DNA from: DAOPXV01 sp035352535
GTDB taxonomy: Bacteria; Muiribacteriota; UBA9980
Reading direction: 5' to 3'
Assembly: GCA_964545075.1 (NCBI GenBank)
Contig: CAZJFS010000003.1
Coordinates: 23,899-87,898, forward strand
DNA: 64,000 nt
Both the position numbers and the translations under genes were made by a program. The notes under the pieces were generated by a model. That model was not told where the DNA came from and ran no database searches. It worked only from the letters and a program-made list of their open reading frames with translations. Positions 1 to 8,887 of this stretch are shown here, one piece after another. Numbering within the stretch: the first letter of the stretch is position 1; each line of letters starts with the position of its first letter.

Positions 1-1
1 C

Positions 2-556
2 GACAACATAGCCATAATAAACGCGCTTGAAAAATCGATAAGGCCCGAGGAAGTTACGGCGATAATCGATATAGGCGCGAGTTCAACGAATATTAACATA
101 ATAAAGGAAGGCGTTCTCAAATTCACGCGTAATATTTTGATCGCTGGAAATAACATAACTAACGCCATCATGAATGTTTTGAAACTGGACTTTGCGCAGG
201 CTGAGAATATAAAAACGGAAGAGGTCGTTGTATCGACCGATGAGGGTGGCGAAAACAATGACGTTTCAGAGGTCGTAAGAAGTATAATTGAGGAACTTGC
301 CTCGGAAATCAGACGCTCCTTTGATTATTACAAGGCACAGCATCGCGAACAAACCATCAATAGGATACTGCTTTCGGGCGGTACGGCGAAACTTAAAAAC
401 CTCGATGTTTTCCTTGCCAACGAGCTTGGCATAGAGGTTGAAAAAGCCAATCCAATGAATGGTATAGCGGCTAATGTCGCTAACGCTGACCAGCTGAACG
501 ATCATCTGCTCGAACTTACTGCGGCGATAGGTCTCGCCCTACGCGAGGTGATATAA
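2..556 (+). CDS. pilM: PilM, type IV pilus inner-membrane assembly ATPase-like protein (5' truncated)
   Basis: Only the C-terminal part is present; the reading frame is open from base 2, so the start lies outside the window. PilM is a cytoplasmic actin-like protein that binds the N-terminus of PilN and links the pilus alignment complex to the motor. Visible family features are the actin-fold segment DIGASSTNINII near the left edge, an FTRNI..GNNIT stretch, and a C-terminal LLSGGTAKLKNLDVFLA segment typical of the second phosphate/adenosine region of PilM/FtsA-like proteins. It is followed 3 bp later by pilN in the same frame order as the classical pilMNOPQ operon, which makes the assignment firm. 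Confidence 0.93.
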   Translation, partial: DNIAIINALEKSIRPEEVTAIIDIGASSTNINIIKEGVLKFTRNILIAGNNITNAIMNVLKLDFAQAENIKTEEVVVSTDEGGENNDVSEVVRSIIEELASEIRRSFDYYKAQHREQTINRILLSGGTAKLKNLDVFLANELGIEVEKANPMNGIAANVANADQLNDHLLELTAAIGLALREVI

Positions 557-559
557 TTT

Positions 560-1315
560 ATGATCAAAATAAATCTACTCCCGCAAAAAAAGCGAATGCA
601 GCTGCCAAAGGTTCCTATCGGGACTATACTTGGCGTTATAATACTGGCGGCTCTTGGATATTATTTATGGGTCATTCAGGAAGAAAATTTCCAGACGCAT
701 CTTCAGGAACTTCAGGAAAAGATAAAACAGCTTGAAAACAAGAAAAAACAGGTCCTCGCCGATAAGCAGGAAAAGTTATCCGCTATTGATCAGCAGATTA
801 ACCTTTACCGCCAGCAGGTCAACCTCATAAAAAGACTCATCGGTTCCGACATGGTGCCGTGGAGCAGCGTGTTCGAGGATCTTACGGTTCTCGTTCCGAA
901 GGACACGGTGTGGCTTAAGAGCTTCCAGTGCGAAGGCGACAGCAAGATCCTGATGCAGGGCGTCGCAAGAAGCGATCCGAACGTCGATCAGAAAAAACAG
1001 GAAGGCCAGAAGATAATGACTTCCATAGCCAAATTCATCGAAAATATGACCGATTGCTTCTACATATCCAATGTTTATCTTTCAACTTCGCAGAAAACCC
1101 AGATGCATGGTCAGGACGTATATCAGTTCTCGCTTTCCGCAAAGATCGACAGGACCAAGAAGAGCGGCGGCGGAAGTGACAGCGGTTCCGATGCCGGAAC
1201 AACGTCGACGGGCGGAGGCGCAGCCGCTCCCTCAGGCGGAGGTACAGCCGCTCCCTCGGGCGGAGGCACAGCCGCGCCGGCAGACGGTAATGCAACCGGA
1301 GGTGGAAACAAATGA
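560..1315 (+). CDS. pilN: PilN, type IV pilus alignment subcomplex protein
   Basis: The 251-residue product starts MIKINLLPQKK, the conserved PilN N-terminal motif that docks into PilM. One membrane helix follows (about residues 22-40), then a periplasmic coiled coil (about 45-105) and the PilN fold. It pairs with PilO in the periplasm to hold the secretin and motor in register. An oddity is the C-terminal tail of about 50 residues rich in Gly, Ser, Ala and Pro. It contains three exact 8-residue units of the GGGxAAPx type, encoded by 24-bp tandem repeats, and normal PilN proteins lack it. The gene overlaps pilO by 4 bp (ATGA), implying translational coupling. Confidence 0.92.
   Translation: MIKINLLPQKKRMQLPKVPIGTILGVIILAALGYYLWVIQEENFQTHLQELQEKIKQLENKKKQVLADKQEKLSAIDQQINLYRQQVNLIKRLIGSDMVPWSSVFEDLTVLVPKDTVWLKSFQCEGDSKILMQGVARSDPNVDQKKQEGQKIMTSIAKFIENMTDCFYISNVYLSTSQKTQMHGQDVYQFSLSAKIDRTKKSGGGSDSGSDAGTTSTGGGAAAPSGGGTAAPSGGGTAAPADGNATGGGNK
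1211..1282 (+). repeat. 24-bp tandem repeat, three units, in the 3' end of pilN
   Basis: Three consecutive 24-bp units encode GGGAAAPS, GGGTAAPS and GGGTAAPA. The units differ at a few bases. The array length is a multiple of three, so loss or gain of a unit would keep the frame and only change the length of the PilN tail. Confidence 0.85.
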
Positions 1316-1878
1316 ACAACACAAAAGTAATGATATTCGTTCTTTTCGTTATAATAGCCGCTTCCATGATCGGTGTTTGGTATTTCGTGAATTACAAAGA
1401 ATATGAAATGCAGGTCGAGGACAAAAACGCTACGATAGAAAGCCTTCAAAAAGCGATAGATAACGTCGGTCGCGTTGAAGAGGACCTTAAAAGGAAAAAT
1501 GCCGAACTTGCTGAGATCAAGGAAGAATTTGAAAAACTGAAGAAAAAGATACAGATAAAGGTTGACGTTCCAAAAATGCTTAAAGAAACCGAGCAGGCAG
1601 CCCTTGACACCAAGGTGAAGTTCAACGAGATCAAGATCGAAAACCTGGTGCCTTATGAAGGATATTCGGAAATTCCGATCGAGCTTCAAATAGTTGGAAC
1701 TTATCATGACCTCGGGAAGTACCTTAGAAAACTTGAACATATGAAGCTTTTTAACGTTAACGCGGGAACATTGCAGCTTCAGCCGTTTATAGGCCGTGAG
1801 GGTTCGAACAAGGTTGAAATAAATATGTCGCTTAATGTTAAGTCGTTCGTTCTCAATGACGCCGGAGGTGGTCTGTAA
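1312..1878 (+). CDS. pilO: PilO, type IV pilus alignment subcomplex protein
   Basis: The 188-residue protein has an N-terminal membrane helix (about residues 6-26), a coiled coil (about 33-85) and a compact C-terminal domain with the segment LVPYEGYSEIPIELQIVGTYHDLGKYL, typical of the PilO ferredoxin-like domain (quoted only as a landmark around residues 110-140). PilO dimerises with PilN in the periplasm and contacts PilP. The start is fixed by the ATGA overlap with pilN. The stop codon lies 1 bp before the next start. Position and domain order make the call safe, although PilO sequences are poorly conserved. Confidence 0.9.
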   Translation: MNNTKVMIFVLFVIIAASMIGVWYFVNYKEYEMQVEDKNATIESLQKAIDNVGRVEEDLKRKNAELAEIKEEFEKLKKKIQIKVDVPKMLKETEQAALDTKVKFNEIKIENLVPYEGYSEIPIELQIVGTYHDLGKYLRKLEHMKLFNVNAGTLQLQPFIGREGSNKVEINMSLNVKSFVLNDAGGGL

Positions 1879-1879
1879 A

Positions 1880-2515
1880 ATGTTAAAAAAATATGAAAAT
1901 AAAATTGGTCTGACGGCCATTGTGTTTACGCTTATAATTTTCGCCGCTGTATTTGTATCGTGGGAAGCGGCTTATTCTCAGGATGCACCGCCTGCCGCGC
2001 CTGATGCGGCTCCTGCGGCGCCTGATGCAGCACCGCCTGCCGACGCTGCAGCAACTACTCCCGCTGCCGCGCCCGACGCTGCAGCAACTGCTCCCGCAAC
2101 GCCTGACGCGGCCGCTGCAACTCCTGCGGCAACGACCGCAGCTGCTCCCGCGGCAGGCGAAGAGGAACCTTTAGTCGAGTATTCGCCCAAGGATAAAAGC
2201 AAGGACCCGAAGGATCCTTTTAAACCGCTTGTAATGCCTCCTCCGCCGGTCGCACCTCCTGTGTCGCAGCAGCAGAATGTCGCGAAGAAGACGGAAGTTC
2301 AGGTTCCGCCCCTTCCTTTGAAAGTAACGTTTATCTGCGGTTCGGACGCTAAGAAGATAGCGGTACTTTCGCTTAACAACAAAACTTATGAAATGGCGGC
2401 TGGCGAGCAGGAAGATTCGGGGCTTTTCAAAATATTGGAAGTTACCGATTCCAAGGTTAAGATATTCGATTCCCGCGTTCAAAAAGAAAGAGACATATTT
2501 CTTCAGGGCCTTTAA
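1880..2515 (+). CDS. pilP: PilP-like periplasmic pilus protein with Ala/Pro-rich linker
   Basis: I place the start at 1880 because GGAGG sits 9 bases upstream; a longer frame to 1835 would overlap pilO. The 211-residue protein has an N-terminal membrane or signal helix (about residues 8-30) and a long Ala/Pro/Asp low-complexity linker (about 35-95). A KDPFKPLV segment, typical of PilP just before its beta domain, is followed by a C-terminal beta-rich domain with G..KIAVLSLNNKTYEM. PilP is normally a lipoprotein that bridges PilNO to the PilQ secretin. No lipobox cysteine is visible here, so it is probably anchored by the N-terminal helix. It lies between pilO and pilQ. Confidence 0.75.
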   Translation: MLKKYENKIGLTAIVFTLIIFAAVFVSWEAAYSQDAPPAAPDAAPAAPDAAPPADAAATTPAAAPDAAATAPATPDAAAATPAATTAAAPAAGEEEPLVEYSPKDKSKDPKDPFKPLVMPPPPVAPPVSQQQNVAKKTEVQVPPLPLKVTFICGSDAKKIAVLSLNNKTYEMAAGEQEDSGLFKILEVTDSKVKIFDSRVQKERDIFLQGL

Positions 2516-2688
2516 AAAAAGTTTGTCGTTGTCTGGAAATAAAATATGTTTTTTTACAATTTAGATATTAAACTTTTCAAAAAATAATCGATATATTGTC
2601 GTAGCATGTTAAAAGGATTTTACATTTAAATCTTTTTGTTTTAAAAACAACATTTAAAGTAATAGTCGAAGAATCGAGGAGGTATCTT

Positions 2689-4062
2689 ATGAACCACAGA
2701 GTTAAAAGTTGCAGGCCGCTGAAAAAAGGAAGAGTGAAACTCGCTCCCGGATTTATGTTTGCAATTTTTGTTTTTTGGGTAGCGGCATCTTTATTCAATG
2801 CGCAGGCCGCGAATGCGCAGGCACCCGCAGCAGGCGGCGGCGGAGGAAGCTCTAATGAATATATTTCAATGAGTACTCAGGGCGGCGGAGAGGATATCAG
2901 GCAGGTCGTCAAAACGATAGCCAAGCAGGCCGGCGTTAACATTCTCTGCGACAGGTCCGTTTCGGGCAAAGTTGTTTTCTCGCTAAAGGACGTATATTAT
3001 GAAACTGCCCTTCAGCTTATCGCAAAGACGAACAATCTCGCGGTTAGAAAAGAAGGAAACACCTTCGTTATCGGCCAGGCAAAAGCGCTTGCGGAAGGTT
3101 TTGACAGGAACACCACCAGAAACTATAAACTTAATTTCGCTAAGCCTGAAGACGTTCAGAAGACCATATCGGAAGTTTATAAATCGACGACGGGAACTCC
3201 TATTAAAGTAGCCGTTGACAAACGTATAAACGCTATAGTCGTTCAGGGAACTAAAGAACAGCTCGACCAGATATCAGATCTTGTTAAGCAGCTTGACGTC
3301 AAGGTCCATCAGGTCCTTTTAGAGGCTAAGATAGTAGAAGTTTTAACGAGCGGCGCGCACGATATCGGAATGCAGTGGGGATGGGGCGCTGGAACATATT
3401 CGGAAGGCAAGTCAAGTTCGACCGGAAAGATCGGCGCCATCACGGAAGTACAGGCTAAAAGCGCAAATTCATCTTCATACAGACCAGAACTTAACAGTTT
3501 AGCGGTCGGCGGTCAGGGCGACGTATTCAGTCTGGGAGATTTTTACAGAGGCCCTATGTTCTTTGAAGCTACTCTTCACGCTCTTGAAACAAGCGGCAAT
3601 GGAAAACTTTTAAGTAATCCGAAAATCGCCACTTTGAACGGCCAGAAGGCCAGCATAGAAGTCGGTCAGAAAATCGCGTACTATACCGGCGGCGATCAGG
3701 GTGCCGGAGAAAAAGATGTAGGTATAAAACTTACGGTAACGCCTCAGATCAACGATGAAGGCTGGATTACAGCTGAAATAGCCCCTGAAGTAAGTTACCT
3801 TGAAAAATACGATGACGCTACGAATAAATTGCCTCTCATCGGCAGAAGACTCGCTAACACAGTCGTACGCGTTAAGGACGGCGAAGAGATCCTTATCGGC
3901 GGTCTTATCAAGGAAAGCAGTACTACCGGACAGACGAATTTCCCGGTTCTTGGAAACATACCGCTGCTTAAGACTTTATTCTCCAGCAAGAAGGTCAGCG
4001 AGGACACTCAACAGTTGATAATTCTGATTAAACCTTCCATTATACCCGAACAGGAAAGCTAG
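2689..4062 (+). CDS. pilQ: PilQ-type outer-membrane secretin
   Basis: The 457-residue protein begins with a signal peptide (about residues 1-45) and a Gly-rich spacer. An STN/N0-like domain follows (about 55-125, with RQVVKTIAKQAGVNILCD), then an N1 secretin domain (about 145-215) and the C-terminal secretin beta-barrel domain (about 225-450). The signature VLGNIPLLKTLFSSKK lies near the C-terminus. It forms the outer-membrane pore for the pilus. It is short for PilQ and lacks AMIN domains, so peptidoglycan binding must come from elsewhere. The start is supported by GAGGAGG 5-7 bases upstream. A 173-bp AT-rich leader separates it from pilP, and a strong terminator follows. Confidence 0.93.
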   Translation: MNHRVKSCRPLKKGRVKLAPGFMFAIFVFWVAASLFNAQAANAQAPAAGGGGGSSNEYISMSTQGGGEDIRQVVKTIAKQAGVNILCDRSVSGKVVFSLKDVYYETALQLIAKTNNLAVRKEGNTFVIGQAKALAEGFDRNTTRNYKLNFAKPEDVQKTISEVYKSTTGTPIKVAVDKRINAIVVQGTKEQLDQISDLVKQLDVKVHQVLLEAKIVEVLTSGAHDIGMQWGWGAGTYSEGKSSSTGKIGAITEVQAKSANSSSYRPELNSLAVGGQGDVFSLGDFYRGPMFFEATLHALETSGNGKLLSNPKIATLNGQKASIEVGQKIAYYTGGDQGAGEKDVGIKLTVTPQINDEGWITAEIAPEVSYLEKYDDATNKLPLIGRRLANTVVRVKDGEEILIGGLIKESSTTGQTNFPVLGNIPLLKTLFSSKKVSEDTQQLIILIKPSIIPEQES

Positions 4063-4091
4063 CAAGCTTGAACCTGACGGTGACATAAAAT

Positions 4092-4133
4092 AAAAAAACG
4101 GTCCCTTGCGATTTCGCGGGGCCGTTTTTTTTA
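4092..4133 (+). terminator. Rho-independent terminator after the pil operon
   Basis: The stem AAACGGTCCC pairs with GGGGCCGTTT (one G-U pair) around a 12-base loop, followed by a run of eight T. It lies 30 bp past the pilQ stop. The A-run on its left side means it may also terminate leftward transcription from the gene ending at 4200. Confidence 0.9.
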
Positions 4134-4199
4134 TAGGTGCGCCCGGCATGGGCGATAACTTTTTAAAACAAGACCTGTTACGATATTTTAGCGTGAATT

Positions 4200-5321
4200 T
4201 TATTGAATGGGCATTTCCTCGTCTTCGTCGGACTTCTGAAGTTTTTCTGTAAGGCTTTCTTTGAGAGCGGTCCATTTCGGATAAACTTTAATAGCCGTTT
4301 CATACGCTTCGCGGGCGGCTTTTTCATTTCCGGCCTGCCGCAGCGATCTTATAATTGTAAGATACATATTGGCGAGTTTATTGTCGATTTTTAATGCCTG
4401 TTTCATAGCTTCCTGCATCGCCGCAGTATCTTTTTTTTCAAGAGCCGCGTAAAAAGCGTTTTCGGCGGGCGCAAGCTTAAGCGACTGAAAATATGCTTCG
4501 CCTGCGAGTTTTTCGAGTATCGGCGCTTCTTCCGCGTCGACGTCCCTGTTATATTTTTCGTAATCTAAAGCTATGCGGTCGTCGAGTTTATATATCTCGT
4601 AAAAGTCGCCGTGACGTGAGCAGCTTGCTATAACTTCAAGATTCGCTGAATCCGTTCCGCGCACAAGCGCGAGCTTTATTTCTCCGTCTTCGGGGCATTT
4701 AGGGATATCCTTTAAAAGTTTTTTCGATTTGAGCGTTTCGAAATTAACGCCGGCCGGGGCCTGCATGTCCTCGTAAAAATTATTCAGAAGGCTGGCCACC
4801 TTATAGACCGCGCGGGTGTTAAGGTAGCACTTGCGGCGTTTATCATTCATCTTCTGATAGCGTTTTTCCGAGATTGAATTTATCTTAAGCGCTTGAGGCG
4901 TGTCGCGGATAATGTTGAATTCCTGGCGGATCGTCTCGCCGTCTCCGGTATATGTGCAGATCGCGTCGCCTGAAGGGTTTATTTCAACGGCGCGCTTATA
5001 GTTTTTTAATATGTAGCCGTCGATGAAGTAATTATTATGAAGGTCTATTTCGGTAACTTCCGTCGATATTAATTTTTCATAATTGTTATTGCCGGCCGCA
5101 ATGGAATCGAGAAACTCGTTTATTATGTTCGCCGCCGCTTTTTTCTCGGACTCGCTGAAAGGTTTAACCGTTGATTCGGCGGCCGGTTCGGCGGTCTGAG
5201 GCGCGATAGCGGATCCGGCCTGCGATACTTGAGGCAAGAGTGAAAAAGCCAATATTAAAGAAATTTTAGCCGTGCGTTTCAGTAAGTTAATAAAGCCGGA
5301 CTTCGATATTTCTGAGATCAT
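4200..5321 (-). CDS. Secreted protein with pilin-like cysteine module and TPR end, function unknown
   Basis: This 373-residue protein of unknown function has a signal peptide (about residues 15-36) after a basic leader. The central part (about 160-240) contains CYLNTRAVYK, then LLKDIPKCPEDG and CSRHG. That order of Cys, PxCP..G and CSxHG resembles the C-terminal module of some type IV pilin-like and competence pseudopilin-like proteins. The C-terminal part (about 270-360) reads as two to three TPR-like helix pairs with a last acidic tail. It is convergent with pilQ and divergent from the gene at 5416. A GGAGG Shine-Dalgarno lies 10 bases before the ATG. The link to pili is inferred from neighbourhood and the cysteine motif only. 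Confidence 0.75.
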   Translation of the reverse strand: MISEISKSGFINLLKRTAKISLILAFSLLPQVSQAGSAIAPQTAEPAAESTVKPFSESEKKAAANIINEFLDSIAAGNNNYEKLISTEVTEIDLHNNYFIDGYILKNYKRAVEINPSGDAICTYTGDGETIRQEFNIIRDTPQALKINSISEKRYQKMNDKRRKCYLNTRAVYKVASLLNNFYEDMQAPAGVNFETLKSKKLLKDIPKCPEDGEIKLALVRGTDSANLEVIASCSRHGDFYEIYKLDDRIALDYEKYNRDVDAEEAPILEKLAGEAYFQSLKLAPAENAFYAALEKKDTAAMQEAMKQALKIDNKLANMYLTIIRSLRQAGNEKAAREAYETAIKVYPKWTALKESLTEKLQKSDEDEEMPIQ

Positions 5322-5415
5322 TTAATATTTTCCTCCACAAAATTCCTGGAATCAAATTAATATAAGCTTATAAAAGCCTAATTATATCATAAATTAATGC
5401 CGATATCAAGATATA

Positions 5416-6288
5416 ATGAAACGTAAAACCAAACTTTCGTTTTCGATTTTATTAATATTCGTATTTTCGAGCATTTTTTCGTCCGGAGCGGAAGTGCGTT
5501 TATGCGTCGCGTCGCAAAGCCTTATACTCACGGGCGTCGTGACATCGCAAAAAACTGGAGCCACGCTTACAAGCGGCGTCGTTATAATCAATAACGGCGA
5601 GCCGCTGGATCCGGTTCTAAGCGGAAACGGGGAATACAGAATATATCTTATGCCCGGCGATAATTCAGTCGTATTTAAAAAAGCGGGTTATTATGACGCG
5701 ACTTTTGAAGTGAATTTCAAAAATATATTAAATCACGAATATATAAAATATAAGAACGTGGAGCTTGCGCCCCGCGAAAAGAATCTCAGAATATGCGGAA
5801 TCGTTAAAGACAGGGTTACGACCGAAACCATAAAAAAAGCGGAAATCAGAATAAACCGGCAGATACTTTTAACCAATAATGAAGGCTATTTTGAGTGTAT
5901 GGAGAACTTTGGAGACTTTGAGATATCCGCGGCCGCGAACGGTTATTTTCCTTATAATGAAAAAATAAAAAAAGAAAAAGCGGAATCCGGCCCTTTGGCC
6001 GTGATGCTTGAAAGGCATACGATACATTCCGCGATACGCGGAATCGTGGCGGAAAAATCGACCCATGAGCCGATAAGGGACGCTCTTGTCGACATCGCCG
6101 GGATGAGAGTTTTGACGGATGAAGAAGGTAATTTTGAATTTCGCGTGCCCAGATCCGGGAAGCAGCTTTTAAGATGCAGCGCCGAAGGGTATGAAAGGGT
6201 TTTTCAGACCGTGAAACTGATACCCGGGAATAATAAAATATCGATTTTTTTAAATAAGAAGGATAGCAGGGTAAAGAGCAAGAAATGA
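5416..6288 (+). CDS. Secreted protein with three carboxypeptidase-regulatory-like beta domains
   Basis: The 290-residue protein has a signal peptide (about residues 1-26) and three successive domains of the carboxypeptidase-regulatory/CNA-B-like fold. They begin near LTGVVTSQKTGATLTSGVV (about 37), LRICGIVKDRVTTETIKKA (about 122) and RGIVAEKSTHEPIRDALV (about 205). Each shows the pattern G.V.......I..A.V, a T..EG.F.F turn and a final hydrophobic strand. Such modules are structural or adhesive at the cell surface and have no catalytic role. No clear Shine-Dalgarno precedes the ATG. The stop overlaps the next start by 4 bp (ATGA), so the two are probably made together. Confidence 0.8.
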   Translation: MKRKTKLSFSILLIFVFSSIFSSGAEVRLCVASQSLILTGVVTSQKTGATLTSGVVIINNGEPLDPVLSGNGEYRIYLMPGDNSVVFKKAGYYDATFEVNFKNILNHEYIKYKNVELAPREKNLRICGIVKDRVTTETIKKAEIRINRQILLTNNEGYFECMENFGDFEISAAANGYFPYNEKIKKEKAESGPLAVMLERHTIHSAIRGIVAEKSTHEPIRDALVDIAGMRVLTDEEGNFEFRVPRSGKQLLRCSAEGYERVFQTVKLIPGNNKISIFLNKKDSRVKSKK

Positions 6289-6800
6289 AGAAAATGCTCG
6301 CCACGTCACATATATTCATAGCCATGGCCGTTCTTTTGGTCATAATGAGCAGCGGCTGCATTCAAAAGGAGAACGACGTCTTCTGCGTAGGAAACAACTA
6401 TTCCGACGAGGACCCAATTAAGGAGCTTTTGAAAAATTACTGCGATTGTCTCAACAAGCGCGATCTGAACGCGCTCATGAATTGCTTCGATGAGAAAATA
6501 AATTTTCCGGATAAGATCAATACCGCGCTCCAGATTACTTATCGCGGGCTTTTATACGATTATAAGGACTTCTTTGAAAAGATAGAATCGATAGGCTATG
6601 AATTCAATGATACTTATATATTGATAAGCGCGCATACCGCTAAAGTCACAATGAAGCTTCGCAAACGCTACAAGGCCATATCCCCGTTTTCGTATAACGT
6701 CGATACCGTCGTCGAAGAACTTGTGATGGTGACTAAAAATGACTCGGGCGTTTGGAAGGTCACCGGAATGAACGAGCTGCTTCCGCCGCGCATCTACTGA
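6285..6800 (+). CDS. Putative lipoprotein with NTF2/SnoaL-like fold
   Basis: The 171-residue product has a lipoprotein signal with a lipobox ending SSGC at about residue 25. The mature part (about 45-165) reads as a cone-like NTF2 domain: ELLKNYCDCLNKRDLNALMNCF, then a helix and beta strands with VTMKLRKRYKA and VWKVTGM. Such domains bind small ligands or act as periplasmic partners; no catalytic residues can be named. It is translationally coupled to the beta-domain protein upstream, suggesting a shared envelope role. The last 7 bp overlap the convergent debranching enzyme gene. Confidence 0.7.
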   Translation: MKKMLATSHIFIAMAVLLVIMSSGCIQKENDVFCVGNNYSDEDPIKELLKNYCDCLNKRDLNALMNCFDEKINFPDKINTALQITYRGLLYDYKDFFEKIESIGYEFNDTYILISAHTAKVTMKLRKRYKAISPFSYNVDTVVEELVMVTKNDSGVWKVTGMNELLPPRIY

Positions 6801-8857
6801 TCGAAGTTTTGCGGCCGCATATTTCCTTCGATATCTTCATGAGCGGCCCTTAATATTTCCGCGACGCTCCATGCCTGGCTTATACATCCGTGAGGCCTGT
6901 GCGGCGAATCTCCGTCAAAAATTTCCGAAACCGAAAATATTCCCGCTTCGTTTAAATGACGCTCGAAATTTTGAAGCGCTCCGCGGCAGAAATCAAGAGA
7001 TGTTTCGCCGTATTTTTCCGCGCGAAGTTTCGCGGTTATGAACGGACCAATGAGATAGGCCCAGACGGTACCCTGGTGGTAAGCAGCGTCGCGTTCGAGC
7101 CTCGTTCCCTCGTATTTAGCGGTATATTCCGGATCGGAAGGCGCCAGCGAGCGCAGCCCGAAAGGAGTTAACAGGTTTTTTTCGACCGTCGAAACCACGC
7201 TCAAAGCTTCTTTTTCGCCAAGCGCCGTGAATGGAAGGGCCGCGGCGAATATCTGATTCGGCCTTATTTTAGTTGAAACCCGCCCTTTTAAAGCGCCGGC
7301 GTCATCGAGTTCGTCGACTATGTCGTAAAGCCCGCCGGCAGGGTTTGAAAACCGTCGCGTGAAATTGTCTTTAAATCCTTGTATAATGGCTGAATTTTCA
7401 TCATGCCGGCCCGACGACGTTTCCAGCTCGAAAAATCGCAGGCATAAAAGAGCGTTATACCACAGAGCATTTATTTCTACGGCTTTTCCGGCGCGCGGCG
7501 TAATGACGTGATCGCCGATTTTGGCGTCCATCCATGTAAGTTGATACCCTTTTTCGCCGTGCGATATAAGGAAATCGGCCGGATCCATGCGGATATTGAA
7601 CAGCGTCCCCTGAGAATAACTTTTAATTATGGACCTCATCGCCGGAAGAAGTTTTTCGACGAAGGCGGTTTCTCGCGTGTAAAGGTAGTATTTATAGACC
7701 GCGTAGAAGAACCACAGCGAAGCGTCAACCGTGTTATATTCAGGGGTGTCCGTGGAACGGTCGGGAAACCTGTTCGGGATTATGCCGTGCGATATATTTT
7801 CAGAGAACGTCAGAAGAATGTCGCGGCATACGTCAAAACGGCCGGTGACAAGGGTCAGTCCCGTAAGGGCTATCATCGTGTCCCGGCCCCAGTCGGTGAA
7901 CCAGTGGTAACCAGCTATCACGGTTTTTTTTCCGGTCGATCTTCTTTCGACTATGAAGGAATCCGCGCTATATGCAAGTTTTTTTATGAACTCCGATCGG
8001 GCGCCCGCGAATTTTAAAATCTGCTCGCATCTCGCTGAATTTTTCTTTTCGATGGAGGCGAAACTGCCTTTAAAAGGAAGCTCATCTGCGGAAGCCGCGA
8101 TATAAAAAATATCGTTTTCTTTCGCTTTTAAAGTGAACCGGCCGGGACAGAGGAGGTCTTCGTCGGGATTTTCGCCCCTGGACGCCTCGCGGGCCAGAAA
8201 AAAGCCTCTGCTCCAGTTTTCATTCTGTTTCGCCGCGGCGCGGTCTGAAAAGATCCTGAGTTTTTTATCGCCGAAGGTAGCGGACCTGAAAATAAAGCTC
8301 ATTTCCAGGTTCGAACGGGATATTTCGTGCACGAAGCCGGGGGCCGAAGCGTCCGTGTTGCCGTGAAAATCCCGGCACGTGACCAGCGGGTATAGTTTTA
8401 TAGTGAAAGGGCCGCTGCAGGCTTTGATCTCGTATTTTATGACTACGGAATTCGTTTCATAGGGCATGAATATTTTTTTGGTGACGAGAGCGTTGAAGCT
8501 TTTTCCTTCGACGCGGTAAGTTATGACGGGATCTGGGCAAAGTTCGAAAGATTCGAGATAACGATAGCCGGCAGGCTGTATCACTTCGCCTTTGGAGTAG
8601 AGATTTGAGGCGAGAAAGAATTCCTCCGTGGCGGTCGATATTTCCTCCTCAATTTTTGAAAGCATCAAAAACCTGTCAGTGGGCGGGTTAAAGGAGGCCG
8701 TCAAAAGCCCGTGATATTTTCTGGTATTGATTAGAAACGGCGTGCCTGAAGCGAACCCGCCGAGACCGTTGGTGATTAACCATTCGCGTCCGGTGATCTT
8801 TGGGATGTCCGGGGGCTCCGCCGCCAGCCAGTCTTTTTCCAGTTTAAATTTCAACAA
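6794..8857 (-). CDS. Glycogen debranching enzyme (amylo-alpha-1,6-glucosidase, GDE_C family)
   Basis: The 687-residue protein has an N-terminal GDE beta domain (about residues 20-230, with EWLITNGLGGFASGT) and a C-terminal (alpha/alpha)6 GH catalytic domain (about 280-675). The domain shows FTDWGRDTMIALTGL, EYNTVDASLWF, TWMDAKIGDHVITPRAGK, RPNQIFAAALPF, DAAYHQGTVW and HGCISQAWSVAE, all hallmarks of bacterial/archaeal amylo-1,6-glucosidases. It hydrolyses alpha-1,6 branch residues left on glycogen. No ATG occurs near the N-terminus; the start is one of two consecutive TTG codons (8857 or 8854). No other glycogen gene is next to it. It runs in the same direction as the M48 peptidase gene, with a 30-bp gap. 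Confidence 0.93.
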   Translation of the reverse strand: MLKFKLEKDWLAAEPPDIPKITGREWLITNGLGGFASGTPFLINTRKYHGLLTASFNPPTDRFLMLSKIEEEISTATEEFFLASNLYSKGEVIQPAGYRYLESFELCPDPVITYRVEGKSFNALVTKKIFMPYETNSVVIKYEIKACSGPFTIKLYPLVTCRDFHGNTDASAPGFVHEISRSNLEMSFIFRSATFGDKKLRIFSDRAAAKQNENWSRGFFLAREASRGENPDEDLLCPGRFTLKAKENDIFYIAASADELPFKGSFASIEKKNSARCEQILKFAGARSEFIKKLAYSADSFIVERRSTGKKTVIAGYHWFTDWGRDTMIALTGLTLVTGRFDVCRDILLTFSENISHGIIPNRFPDRSTDTPEYNTVDASLWFFYAVYKYYLYTRETAFVEKLLPAMRSIIKSYSQGTLFNIRMDPADFLISHGEKGYQLTWMDAKIGDHVITPRAGKAVEINALWYNALLCLRFFELETSSGRHDENSAIIQGFKDNFTRRFSNPAGGLYDIVDELDDAGALKGRVSTKIRPNQIFAAALPFTALGEKEALSVVSTVEKNLLTPFGLRSLAPSDPEYTAKYEGTRLERDAAYHQGTVWAYLIGPFITAKLRAEKYGETSLDFCRGALQNFERHLNEAGIFSVSEIFDGDSPHRPHGCISQAWSVAEILRAAHEDIEGNMRPQNFDQ

Positions 8858-8887
8858 ATAGTTTTCCCGTTCCTCGCGGCATGATTT

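Noticed and set aside
1978..2202. Ala-rich minus-strand frame opposite the pilP-like gene
   Set aside because: It is the mirror of the Ala/Pro linker codons of the real gene on the plus strand and has no start signal.
2577..2798. Minus-strand open frame of 73 codons upstream of pilQ
   Set aside because: It overlaps the pilQ signal sequence, has no Shine-Dalgarno and no recognisable protein features, so it is a chance frame in the pilQ leader.
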